64,000 nucleotides of DNA, from NCBI RefSeq assembly GCF_963422355.1, contig NC_085098.1, forward strand, positions 5,088,265 to 5,152,264, in the 5' to 3' direction. The notes below the pieces were generated by a model. That model was not told the DNA's origin. It saw only the letters and a program-made list of their open reading frames with translations, and did no database searches. Source of the stretch: Corticium candelabrum. Lineage: Eukaryota > Porifera > Homoscleromorpha > Homosclerophorida > Plakinidae. Made by a program: the position numbers and the translations under genes. Of this stretch, positions 1-10,600 are shown piece after piece (within the stretch, counting starts at the first letter, position 1; the number at the start of each line of letters is the position of its first letter).

Positions 1-486
1 TATGCATGGACGTAGAGCTAACATCGTATGACTCCAAACAGGTAAGCAAAGACGAGCCGTGCGAAAAACGACGACAAACCGTCCGCAAAACAGATTAAAA
101 CATTGGCTTTCTCGGTGTGAAAGTGCATGTGCTGGTGATGGCGGCAGCATGCACCTCACAATGCTACAGACAAGAGGCAATAACTCAAGTATAGTGAGCA
201 AGCCCGGGATTATGACGATTATTTTAGAACTTTTTCTTTTTGAAAGGCGCACACCCCAAGTAAAAAGTCGTTGTTCTACAGCGTATTAGGTGGAGGGCAA
301 CCTCGACAAGGCTATAGGTTGGACTGCAGGGCAGGGCCATGAATATATACATTGCGGGTGATTATTCCTGATCTGGGAGCCAACGATATCGACGGCACCG
401 CATTCTGCGTCGCCGCGAATCGTCACAACCGCGTCATACGTCCATGTCACAATCTGAGAATGGATGCATGGTGCAGGGACGCGATT
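1..486. other. Gene-free stretch
   Basis: I see no gene, RNA or repeat that I can support here. The short open frames have no recognisable motifs, no splice-supported context and no consistent codon use. Confidence 0.5.
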
Positions 487-905
487 TGCCTCGACCGGGT
501 GACTACGACGTCGACATAGCCGTGATCGAGGCCGCCCCCACCTCTCATGACAACATTGTGCGACTGCGCCGCGGGTGGGACGCCACCAGCACTAGCGTAG
601 CTGCGTGATCTCGGTTGCCATCGGCGGTTTTGCACACATGCATCTCGCGGCTATTTTGCCAATGAGGCGCCACCGACATTGACGACGTCATGGTCAAGGC
701 CGCACGCGAGGACACTGATATCGTGCTGGAGTGCATGCTATTGTTGGGACGCCACCGAGATCGATGAAACTATATGGTCGAGGCTTTCTATGCTGTGGAC
801 ACATCGACATCGTGTGCGTGAGTTAACGATGGGAAACCACGAATGCACCAGGGGCTGCGAATGCCGCTCACAAGGACATTATCGTAGACATCTGCCGGTC
901 GCTGT
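487..905 (+). pseudogene. Decayed ankyrin-repeat relic
   Basis: Four ankyrin-like helix cores can be read on the plus strand in shifting frames: HDNIVRL at about 546, TDIVLE at about 714 (preceded by a DIDDVMVKAARED stretch resembling the DxDGxTALMKAAREGH consensus), HIDIVC at about 800 and HKDIIVD at about 869. In intact ankyrin genes these cores recur about every 99 bp. Here the spacing is irregular and stops and frameshifts separate them, so the stretch cannot encode a protein as it stands. I infer a remnant of a tandem-repeat ankyrin gene. The GC-rich composition with frequent GAC/GAT-ATC-GTG codons differs from the AT-rich flanks. Chance resemblance in a GC-rich stretch is the main alternative. 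Confidence 0.4.
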
Positions 906-2118
906 GATGTATAACTTAAAGGACAGTCGATGATGTCTGCCTGGATAGCCATAAACCATGCACCTCTAAGTAGTCAAACTTTTTTCAGATCGTGCACAGC
1001 GCTGATCATATTTAGCATCTGTTAGATATGAATTTGACTCTTGAACATGTGGCAACATCGTCGCTTCTTGTACCTGTATCCGAAATAGTACGCGATATCT
1101 TGATACAGGTTCTCCGATGACCTGACGATAACTATTGCTGTGCTTGAATCTCTTCACGTATCTTACAGAAATATGACTTAGACTGGATTACAATATGCCA
1201 ACGCTTGAGCGTCCAGCGCGCCGTAGACGTCGCTGCATGAATTCTTGAACTGACAACTTACGCTTCGATTTCTACTGGCAGAACTCTGGCGGAACCCCCA
1301 GCTTGCTCAAAATCCAGTTCCATGCGTTTTTCCTTGCACGCGCGGGTCATTGTACACCTTACAGCTGATCATCAAGTAAGGACAGCTCCGTACACAATCT
1401 ATAGACCGTACAACGTCGAGTACAGCTCGGAAATCAGCTTACCGAAGCCACACGTGCATTATTAGGTGCTTGTGATTGGTCGAACTCAAGGTGACTAGTC
1501 CTACCCAGCCCAGCCCTATGGACGATAGCAATCTATCTTTGCGCATTTACAGTATACTCGGCCGCCGTGTTTCGCGACGATTGGAGAGCGGCAGCGTGTC
1601 GATCGGCGCGTTTGCGGCGGCGTGTCGATCGGCGCGTTTCATGTCGAGGCAGTCTCGGCAAAATCCGACCCGATCGTTCGTCTCGGACGGTCGAGCTTCC
1701 GGTTCGACATTGAAATAGAACTTGGACTCGTCGTGTGGCGTCCCCTCGCTTCGAGCCATTTACAATTTGAATTTAGTAGGAAGCGACGCGACGCTGAAGC
1801 GTTCGCATATTGTAAATCTAGCTATAGGCAAACCCGCGCTTTTCCGTCGAGCTAGCATCGCTTTTCCATTTACTAGACTGTAGTATGTATGGATCAAGGA
1901 GCTCAAATGACATTTTTATTTACAAAAACGTGGTCAAATCAGTGGGGCAGTGCTCGATCGAGTATTACGTGTTCTGAAGTCATCTCCTAAACTTAAAGAG
2001 GCAGCATCTCCGGTATAGGAAGATCGAACCCCTCTCCCCTCCCCCAGACAGGAATTCGATGACGAGTTTGACCAACAATCGCATGATGATGATGGTCAGT
2101 CTGCATGAAGAACCTTAC
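906..2118. other. Gene-free stretch left of the retrotransposon
   Basis: No gene is recognisable. The only structure seen is a short tandem duplication at 1588-1639. Open frames around 1476-1855 overlap one another on both strands in a GC-rich patch and carry no known motif. Confidence 0.45.
1588..1639. repeat. 26-bp tandem duplication
   Basis: Two head-to-tail copies of a 26-bp GC-rich unit (1588-1613 and 1614-1639) containing the core GTGTCGATCGGCGCGTTT differ by one base. The core holds the palindrome CGATCG. The high identity suggests a recent duplication. Confidence 0.8.
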
Positions 2119-2123
2119 GACGA
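2119..2123. repeat. Target-site duplication, left copy (GACGA)
   Basis: GACGA directly abuts the outer end of the left LTR and is repeated exactly at 5943-5947 next to the outer end of the right LTR. Ty3/gypsy integrases typically make 5-bp duplications. Confidence 0.85.
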
Positions 2124-2219
2124 TGTTGAGTCCGACACCGGTTCTCACAATCCTAAATTTGTTTAGGATAACGATTCTACACGTCTTACTCGCGCATGCA
2201 CACTACGCAATACCCAACA
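2124..2219 (-). repeat. 3' LTR (96 bp)
   Basis: Direct repeat of 5848-5942 with TGTTG/CAACA inverted ends. The sequence just inside it on the minus strand is a short purine-rich run (GGCCTGGGGAA, about 2220-2230) that may be the polypurine tract. At 96 bp the LTR is very short for the superfamily. Confidence 0.9.
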
Positions 2220-2619
2220 TTCCCCAGGCCTAATTAAGAACCATAACCCAATGAAAAGAATTACAGCAGAAGTTTCTTGGTGTCTCTACTCTCCCACTAC
2301 TGACTAAACTAAAGTCTGTAGCATCATGACCTGGTAGTCTTTTAGCCATTCTGGTGTCCGCATATTTCTTCCAGATCGGATGGTTCTTGCTTTGAGCGGT
2401 GATTCGACTGTGTTGTCTTCTGTGAACGGTGATTCTACGGTGATTCTACTGCTGTGTCTTCTTGCGAGAGTGTCTCCTCAAGCGTTGTTGTGTCGGTGGT
2501 TGGTGGTACCGGTGACGCCACTGGTGTTGTCTGGACTATCTCCCATTTCGGCCCTTGCCTATAGTTCCTGGCCATTGCGCTCTGTCCGGCTTAAAAAGGT
2601 CTCAGTGGTTTGCTCTCGT

Positions 2620-3334
2620 TCCTTAGTGTCTTGTTATCTACCATTGTTTTCACGTTCGGTCTCGTCAAATCCAACTTAGTTCGCAGATTGTGTCCGAATA
2701 TGAGTTCTGCTGGGCTCAGTTCTGTCGTGGCATGTGGAGCGGTACGGTAGGCGAACAAAATTATGTCTAGTTTGTGCTATGTTGTAATCTCGGTGTGATC
2801 GGCCTTTACAGCACGTTTGAAACTCCGCACCAAGCGTTAGTTGAAGGGTGATACGGTGCTCCAGTCACATGTTTGATTCCTTTTGCCTTCGCAAATCTCC
2901 TGAAAACTTCGGAGGTAAACTGTGGCCCGTTATCCGATACAATCTGGTGTGGGATCCCCATACGGGCTATCACTGTTCGTAGTTGTGTGATTGTCTCCTC
3001 GGCCGTTGTAGTTTTCATCTCCACGATCTCAGGCCATTTGCTATAAGCGTCTACTATAACCAAGTATTTCCTTCCGAGCATGGGTCCGGCAAAGTCTACG
3101 TGTAGACGTTGCCACGCCGACGAGGGGTATTCCCAACGATGAATAGGCGCTCGTTGGGGGAGAATCAGCGGTCTCTTGATAACCACGGCAGCCCTGAATT
3201 AGTTTCTCGATGTCTTGGTCGATGCGAGGCCACCATACGAAGGAACGGGCGAGGGCTTTAGTTATCACTATACCAAGATGGCCTTCGCGCAGTGTCTCCA
3301 ATACATAGTGTCTTAGACTGGCAGGTCCCCACAT
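2620..3334 (-). pseudogene. Retrotransposon integrase, frame-broken
   Basis: The piece at 3041-3334 carries the zinc-binding N-terminus (GHLGIV ... WWPRIDQDI), but the last ligand appears lost (CRGY where CxxC is expected). The piece at 2806-3186 carries the catalytic core with the first two acidic residues, in VDFAGP and SDNGPQF. At the third catalytic residue (after HPSTNA) the frame breaks where a glutamate is expected. A further segment around 2640-2770 (LFAYRTAPHATT) matches the C-terminal part of gypsy integrases. The integrase is therefore inactive. It is the last domain before the 3' LTR, as in other Ty3 elements. Confidence 0.88.
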
Positions 3335-3354
3335 GAGGATTCCTTAGTGTACTG

Positions 3355-4345
3355 TTAACTCGTCTCGGCGGCTGTAAACGGCTTTACCTCCTGTTGTTGT
3401 GAACTGGTCTTCCAGCCTTGTTGTACCAGTTCCATTAGTTGTGACAGTACCGGGTCACTTCGGGTTGCTCGTCGAATATCTTTGGCCCTGATTGGCAGTT
3501 TGTCGACAATACTGACATGGAGAAGCGTAACCTCATCTTCCTCCTCCGCCATCCCACTTGTTTTGGTTTCTAGCGGTAGTCGGGGAAAGACGGTCACAGT
3601 TTGCATGTTGGTGGGTGGTCTTGAATTCAATTTGATAGTGGAAAGCTCCCAAAAACAGGCACCAGCGCTGTATTCTGACGGCTGCTGTCACGGGAACGGG
3701 CTTACTAGGAGCCATGATGTATCTCAACGGTTTGTGTTCGGTCACTAAAACAAGCGGTCGCCCCTTTATATACATCTGGAATTTCTGTACTCCCCAATAT
3801 AAGTCAAGCGCCTCTCGTTCAATTTGTGCTACTCCATTTTCAATTTGCAATACTCCACGGTATCTTGCAAAAATTTGCACGTGATTTTGTTTGTCTTCAA
3901 TCCATACTTGTGCAGTCAAGAGTGTGCAAATGTTGCTCCATGGTCGTTCCCGTCAGAATAATGTTATCTAGGTAGCACTGTACTCCCGGAATTCCTTGCA
4001 GGATTTGTTCCATGGCTCGCTGCCAGGAAGCAGGTGCTGACGCAACCCCAAACGGTAACCTTTGGCATTGGTACAATCCTTTTTGCGTGTTTACTGTTAG
4101 GCATGGCTTGGACTGTTCATCGAGCTCCATCTGGAGATGTGCTTGCCTCAAATCTATTACGCTAAAGTGGTTGACCCGCTCAGATTAGCAAAGATCTCGT
4201 CGATTCGTGGTAGAGTGTATGCTTCTACATCCAGCTGTGAATTAACTGTGACTTTAAAGTCACCACAAACACGGACCGTCCCGTTCTTCTTGACAGGCGT
4301 CACGATTGGTGCGGCCCATTCGCTGTAAGGTACTTGTTTCACCAC
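3355..4345 (-). pseudogene. Retrotransposon reverse transcriptase and RNase H, frame-broken
   Basis: Frames at 4157-4345 and 3897-4151 together hold reverse transcriptase fingers and palm ([20 protein letters not shown], then LPFGVASAPASWQRAM and CYLDN). The usual YxDD box reads YLDN, so the second catalytic aspartate is lost. RNase H follows in the piece at 3533-3919 (REALDLYWGVQKFQMYIKGR ... TEHKPL), then a connection segment at 3355-3630. At least two frame changes separate the pieces. The similarity is to metazoan Ty3/gypsy polyproteins. Confidence 0.9.
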
Positions 4346-4949
4346 CCTTTCTTTTCAATTTGTCCAGTTCTCGCTCTACTGCTGGCCTGCGAGCTAAGGC
4401 TACTGGCCGTGCCTTCCAAAACCGTGGTTGACTATTTTGTTTTAGCGCAATATTTGCTTTGGGGCCCCTCAAACAGTCCAGTCCTGGTGAGCAAACGTTA
4501 GTATGTCTGTCCAAGAGTTGTTCGAGCGTCAACTTCGTTTCGATGTGCGTCAGAGACCAAGTTAGCCTGATCTGCTTTAGCCAATTGCGTCCAAACAAGG
4601 CAGGTCCATTGCCCTCAAGTACATATAATGGCATTCGAGTTGACTGTTGGTCATACTCTACCTTCAGCTTGCAGACGCCGATAGGCTTAACCGTTTCTCT
4701 AGTGTATGTGTGTAGTTCACGTGCCGTTCTTTCTAGTTTGACTTGTTTTCTGAGAAGCTTGTCATATTGGGTCTTGCTCATCACTGACGCCGCCGCCCAT
4801 GTGTCCAAATCCATAGTTATTGTTTCTTCCTCCAGGACGACATCTACTTGGATTGGTCGGTTTCCCTTTATGTGGAATAGTGAGCAGAGATCTTCGTCGC
4901 TGTTACTGCTGTCACTATGTTGAGTGTTGCAAGCTGCCATGGCTTTCAT
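4346..4949 (-). pseudogene. Retrotransposon aspartic protease, degenerate
   Basis: The frame at 4260-4949 contains a retropepsin-like segment. The catalytic motif, normally DTGA, reads DTWA, followed by a conserved-looking GRNWL near the C-terminal end of the protease. The frame then runs into the start of the reverse transcriptase region. Loss of the active-site glycine makes the enzyme non-functional by family knowledge. Identification rests on order and motif position. Confidence 0.75.
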
Positions 4950-5035
4950 TCCCGTCTGACATTTCTCTTTCTAAATTGGTTGTTTCTGCCCTCTCCCGGC
5001 TTCTCCTGTGCCTGTCCTCTTTTTGGTGTGACATG

Positions 5036-5846
5036 CACTCATGATGTGTCCTTGTTTCTTACAATGGAAACAGGTAGCGGTTTTGAAACGACAGTCTTGC
5101 TTCGTGATTCCCGTTACACCGGTAGCAAGTCACACCGCTGGTCGTAACCTGGTGTATTCCGTCGGTCTTGGTCTCTGCCTGCTTTGATGAGAAAGGCGAA
5201 CCTGTGCCCTTCAGCGTCTCGACGTCTTTGCTGCCTGTTCTATTGCTACACATCGTTGGACGGCTTTGTCGAATGTCAGGTCAGCTAGCTTATCGCTAAG
5301 CAGTGATCGTAGCATATGGTCGTTTCTTATGGCGGCTGTAAGTCTGTCTCTCAGTCGGTCGTTCCTGGCTTCGTCGGTAAACTGACATTTGGCCGCCGAA
5401 TGTTTCAGTGTTTTCACGAAGTCCCCTACCGACTCATGAGATTAACTAGTACTCGAGTATCGAAAGCATAACGACTTACCAATGCTGATTTCTCCGGTTT
5501 TACGTGGTTCTGGACCGCCTGGACAATGCTATCATACGCCGTGGCAGCTGATGGCTTGGTAGGGGCCAACGGGTCTTTGATGAGTTGGAATGTCTCGGCT
5601 GGCACGCTCGCGAGCAAGATGGCTTTTTTCTTGGTTGCATCCTCCACTTTATCTGCTAGAAAAAGAACTCTAGTTGCTCGGTGTAGCTTTGCCAATCGGA
5701 GAGCGGAACGTAGCGGTTTCGCTTTCCCACCGACATGACTGCTTCCGGCACGTAGCCAGCCGGGGCCTCTCCGTCGTTTCTGCTCGTGGGTCGTCGGCCA
5801 TTGTGTTCGTCTCGCTAACGTGACATTTGTCGAATCACGTCGCCAG
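5036..5846 (-). pseudogene. Retrotransposon Gag with zinc knuckles, frame-broken
   Basis: Three adjacent minus-strand frames (5426-5846, 5211-5417, 5059-5253) contain a capsid-like helical stretch followed by zinc knuckles. One reads CYRCNGNHEA before a frame break; a second, in another frame at about 5036-5077, reads CFHCKKQGHIMSAC (CX2CX4HX4C). The N-terminal part begins just inside the 5' LTR. This is the normal Gag position, upstream of the protease. Confidence 0.75.
5828..5845 (-). other. Putative tRNA primer-binding site
   Basis: Two bases inside the 5' LTR the minus strand reads TGGCGACGTGATTCGAC. Sites starting TGG next to the LTR are typical because they pair with the CCA end of a tRNA. 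The priming tRNA was not identified. Confidence 0.6.
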
Positions 5847-5847
5847 T

Positions 5848-5942
5848 TGTTGAGTCCGACACCGGTTCTCACAATCCTGGATTTATTTAGAATAACGATT
5901 CTACACGTGTTACTCACGCATGGGCACTACGCAATACCAACA
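5848..5942 (-). repeat. 5' LTR (95 bp)
   Basis: Direct repeat of 2124-2219 with the same TGTTG/CAACA ends, immediately followed outside by the right GACGA target duplication (5943-5947). About 8 substitutions and one single-base indel separate the two copies. Confidence 0.9.
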
Positions 5943-5947
5943 GACGA

Positions 5948-7231
5948 GTCTTCTTGTGTGTCTCCATAACCATCAAAACCTCCCTGCGGCATATATAAAT
6001 AAGCCTCTATAGAGAAATAGCATAGTGGGTATATACACGATGCCGACGTGCCATTGCGGCTAAAAATTTTATCACACCAGTAATGAAATCATATACCTGA
6101 GATGCTTCATACAGGTGTATGGATACCTTGAAGGTAGATCTTGGAAGTATCCTCAGCTACGACAGAATATGTTGTGATTGTATAACCCCTCCTTGAAGTT
6201 TAGAGGTGATTCATTGATAAAAAAAAGGCAATGCTGCTTCTCCAAGTTTGATTGCATGGGGGCATGGAAGTATACATGCAATCATTGTGGTTTGGTCCCC
6301 TATTATTGGTACACGCGTATTGTTAGGCGGTTCCTGCACTGAAAAATCGACCTACCTACCAAATTAAGGACTACCTCAAAAATACGTTGACCCGATTCGC
6401 TCTAGCTCCAGATCACATTTAGAAATTCTTGAAACGATTCAAGAAAGTGGAAGAAACAAGGTACGCTATTGCTGACGGTAGAACGAGAACAATAAGCTCG
6501 ACTACCTATTACAAATATTCATCTTTATGAATCTCCCAACAAGGCTGAACTGTGTAAAAGCCCATCAAAATGAAAGGGTATGATGCGCTGTGGGCAAGAA
6601 TTTTGCATTTCATCCAATGGGAGTGACAGTGACTGTCTCTACAGATACCCAACTGTTGGCTGTGAAAGTGGGTACTCCTTCTATTTGACCAACATCTGCC
6701 GTTTAGTTTTGTCCCTTCTCATGATTTCTCGATATGGAATACGTTTTGAGACTTCTCTTGCTATTCTGTTTCGTAGAAGGACCTGTATGGCGTCCTTTTT
6801 CCAGTCCTTTCACTTATAGGTCACCAGTGTGGTATTTTAGTCCAGTTAGGGGTGTATCCTTTTCAAATGTCGTCATCGATCCACACATGATTCCCGTCTT
6901 TGCACTTTGGTTTGCAAGTGATCAGCAGTGGTAAGACGTCCGTATTTTCTAAGCAACGCTATATGTATCGGTAAGCGTTGTTTGCCGTAAATTACTTCCA
7001 CATTTCCACATTCTCGTTTTGAGGGTTGATCGTCTGATCACACGGCGTTCGTGTCTAGATCCGTTTGCGTTTACATCAGGCGTTTGCGGCGGAACGCTTA
7101 TATGCAGATGAGAACGCTGACCCGCGACTTGGCGGCGCCTGCCGTCTAAGCGCTGTTATACCTTGACCGTGGTTAGTGAGCTAATCGATTTGAGGGTTAG
7201 ATATCATAGAAACTTAGCGGTATTTGTTTTA
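5948..7231. other. Gene-free stretch upstream of the giant AAA/VWA gene
   Basis: No coding sequence is recognisable. The part from about 7000 to 7231 is more GC-rich and could hold the promoter and 5' UTR of the following gene, but I see no TATA box or other element I can defend. Confidence 0.4.
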
Positions 7232-7257
7232 ATGATTGCGCTCATGGAAAAATTGAG
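7232..7257 (+). other. Candidate first coding exon of the giant gene
   Basis: The large exon has a good splice acceptor (CTTTCTTTTAG ending at 7626) that needs two bases of a codon from upstream. An ATG at 7232 opens a short frame (MIALMEKL plus two bases) ending at AG|GT 7257/7258, which supplies exactly that phase. The donor continues GTTTTTGC, a weak match at positions +3 to +5. Other upstream exons, or a start at the ATG at 7601, are equally open. This is inference from phase alone. Confidence 0.3.
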
Positions 7258-7600
7258 GTTTTTGCACTGGTTTCATCTATACCATTGTTGTTAACTGATT
7301 TGGTTTGCTGGTTGTTTGTTTGTGCGTGACTTGGACGAGATATTTCAAACGCAGCTGCATTTTGGGAAGTTACACCAGTTTGTCATTTAGACCTTTATTT
7401 ATTTGATTAACGATTTAGTCAAGTCATTAACGCATTTCTAAATGTACTCCTATAGCAGGTATGTCATACAATGCAGTGCGCAAATTACCCGTGCATATAT
7501 GTCTGCAGTTAATACGAGATATTGAATTCTAGCTAAGGAGGGGTATTCGTCTTCCACAAGCAATTTTACTCTTACTGTCGATACTTCAGTGTCATATTAC

Positions 7601-10600
7601 ATGTACCAAATTATACTTTCTTTTAGGGCAAAGTACACTACGCTAAAGATTGTGAGAAGAATTCTTGATGGAGTTGGAACGGTCGACTATCTCAATGTGA
7701 TTATGCCTATTCTGTACAACTTCAAGCCGAAAGATTTGAAAACGTACACAAAACATATGGCAGAGAAACATTTACTCGATATAATTAAAAAGTGCAAAGA
7801 GAATCGCGGCAAACCTAAATTTCTCAATTTGTTGAGACTGTACGGAAACCTACCAGAAGGACGCCAATGCAACGTGCTAGTTGATATACTAGAAAAAGTT
7901 GTGATAGAAGGAGCTAAAGAAATCAAGCCTTTTTTGCAGCCCAAAATGGTTGCAACCGAGACTGAACAAGACATTGTAGATGGGGCTTTTGAAGAACTGT
8001 TTGCGCTGCTCTTGACTATTAGTGGTCCTCACTACACAACTACGGAAAATTGTATTTCTAATTCTGCTTCCCAGAGTTCCCACAGTCTTGTTCATGTTGT
8101 GAAATGGTCTGATGATAAAGAAGATATTGTTTCCGAACAGGAGTCTTCTAGAATGATAACTCGACGAGACCCCGTAAAGCTTTTAGTAGAATTTACCCAA
8201 TTGTTAGAGAATGAACACGCTTCTAAGTTTATTGTCAGGTTTAGTTGTAAGATGTCTAAACTGTTATGTTGTTTGCCGACTCCCGAGTCTCCTGAATGCC
8301 CTCGAGAACGGGTTGTGAAAGTTTGGTCTGATTTCATACAGTTTTTAGGACAGCATGCGATGTGTATGAACGAGGGACAACAAGCAACTTCTTCTGGCAT
8401 ATTAGAGATACAAAGCATTGACACCGCTTTATCAGAAGTAGTGAAGTTCTTTGAAAGATTACAGGAAAGCAGAGATTCAAAATTAGTATCGTCTTCTCAA
8501 AGATTACAGGAAGCCAGAGAACCAAAATTGGAATCATCGTTTGCTCCGAGCAACAGCGGCGCTACATTTTTGGTGACGTTGTTTAACAGTTTACTCTCGT
8601 CGGATTGTACGGTTGTACCTGCAGTACGTGTACAGGCTGAGGGCATGTTGCAGCAATTACTGCCCTTGCTGTCGATTGAAGCTGCTAGTGCTTTACAAAA
8701 CCATATTCAAACTACGGCATTAGTTCATTTAGACGAAGAGGAGTTTGACCGTTTTCAGAAAGACGCTACCTTCCTTTCATTGCTAAATTCAGATTGTCCT
8801 ATCTTACGTGATAAAGAAGATCAGATACAAGACAAATTTTTTTTAACATTTGCACAGAAAGGTCTTGAAGAGTATGTACACCTTGTTTCTCTTCTCTTTC
8901 GGGCTGAAGTACAAAGACGGCCAAAGGCTTTTTTTGAGTTTTTCCGCTCAGCACCACACCTTGATGAAGATAAACAAGTAACAACAACATTCTTTCAGTT
9001 AGTTGCTGCTGTTGACAAATGCAACCCTGTGAAGTCGCTAGCTGCAATTGATGAGAGGGCATTCTTGGAAACTACAGACGTTATTATACACTTACTGAAA
9101 ACGTTTGAGACTTGGATCTGTCACGAAGGGTTGGAAGTACTGCTTTCACTTCTTCTTCATGTGTTAGGTTGCAGTGACTTGGTTTTGCTAGACTTGGGAA
9201 CTGAAGACAATATTCGAGTTTTGACTTCGTTATTGAAATACAATCGTACTCTTGTTTCATCGAATATTTTTGCAATAATTGCCAGTAGTAGAGATGACAG
9301 ACAACAGTTATTGGAACTTGTTCTCGGTGATGGTGGTATGACGGTAAACGATATTGCCGAATGTCACATTTCTGATAAGATATTTCTAGAAGTTTTAGCA
9401 CTCACCATGACTGCTAGTGTGCCAGGAGAACCCTCTCGTTTGGTTGGTGAAGAGCTGATTCAGAATTTAGTTGGACGTTTTGAAACAAGCGAAGTGTTGT
9501 CTACCGAGTGTCGCAGAAAGCTTAGTGTTTTGCTACAACTACTTTCTCATAGGGAAGGTGGTACTGGTAGATCAATGGTGGAAAGCGGCAGCACTCCGCT
9601 CAAGGATTTGGTTAGAAAAGCCTTGAAGTCAGTTTGTCACATTTTGCCAAACTGTGCTGCTAGTAGGCTAGCTTTGCGATCACTAGGTGAGTCTGAAGCT
9701 GATGCTGCTTTAGCTCTTAGTCTTCTGTTTCGGTGTCTACACGTTGAAGAGAGTCGCAGAGTGGCTTGTTTGAGTAGAATGTTTCCTACGGTAACGTCTG
9801 CCAACATTCACTACAGTGGCGCAGACACAACAGATCTAGACATCACTCCACAAGGTTCAATTTCTAGAGAGAAAAGTGTTATACAACTAGTTATGGCTAC
9901 GCCTAGAACTTCCTTAGTGACTGTACAAATGACACCGCAAGCAGTAACTCATACCGATTTTTCAGATATGAGTAAAATCGTAGGAAAAGAAAAGAAGGAA
10001 GCAGAATCTTTGCATCGAGAAGTGATACTACCATATCCTAATAAAATGTCAAGGATTTATGAGCTGGACAAAGTGAAGCGCGCATCTGAAATGTGTGGAT
10101 TTGAAGATCAGGTGCCAAAATCGTCTCTCGTTTTAGTCGATTCAACAAAACGAAATATTCAGCTTATTTTGGAATGCCAAGAAGCTGGATTTCCCTTGCT
10201 TATTGAAGGTGAAACAGGAGTAGGGAAATCAGCGGCAGTTATGGAGGCAGCACGAAGACTCCATCGACCGTTGATTCGCTTTAATTTGTCTTCTTCGGTG
10301 ACATGTGGTGACATCATTGGACGCGTCTCGTTGTCATCTGCAGAGCAGACGTCTTCTCTCTTGAGCTATCAAAAAGGACCTTTTACAGTTGCCTTTGAGA
10401 ATGGTCTGTGGCTTTTGCTCGACGAACTGAATCTAGCTGCAGATGACATTCTTCAAGTTATCGAATCAGCTCTCGATACAGGTATGCTTTCTATTGACGC
10501 CCCCTCCGATTGTTCCTGCTCACATTTGTTAAAGAGACATGAACATTTTCGACTTTTTGCTACCCAGAACCCACACACGGGTAGTTTCAAAGGAACTCGA

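Larger units (their letters stand above)
2124..5942 (-). mobile_element. Ty3/gypsy LTR retrotransposon, full-length but inactivated
   Basis: This 3.8-kb minus-strand element has LTRs at both ends that begin TGTTG and end CAACA, a GACGA target duplication and a primer-binding-like site next to the 5' LTR. The internal order on the minus strand is Gag with zinc knuckle, protease, reverse transcriptase, RNase H and integrase, the order of Ty3/gypsy elements. The LTRs differ by about 8 substitutions and one indel over 95 bp, so the insertion is old. Several frame breaks plus changes in the protease, reverse transcriptase and integrase motifs show that it is no longer autonomous. Confidence 0.92.

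Noticed and set aside
2380-2679. 99-residue open frame on the plus strand
   Set aside because: It is the reverse of the C-terminal integrase region of the Ty3 element, whose minus-strand translation has clear integrase similarity.
7589-7600. Start of the giant frame at 7589
   Set aside because: That codon is GTG, which is not expected to initiate here; the first in-frame ATG is 7601, and an upstream exon is likely.
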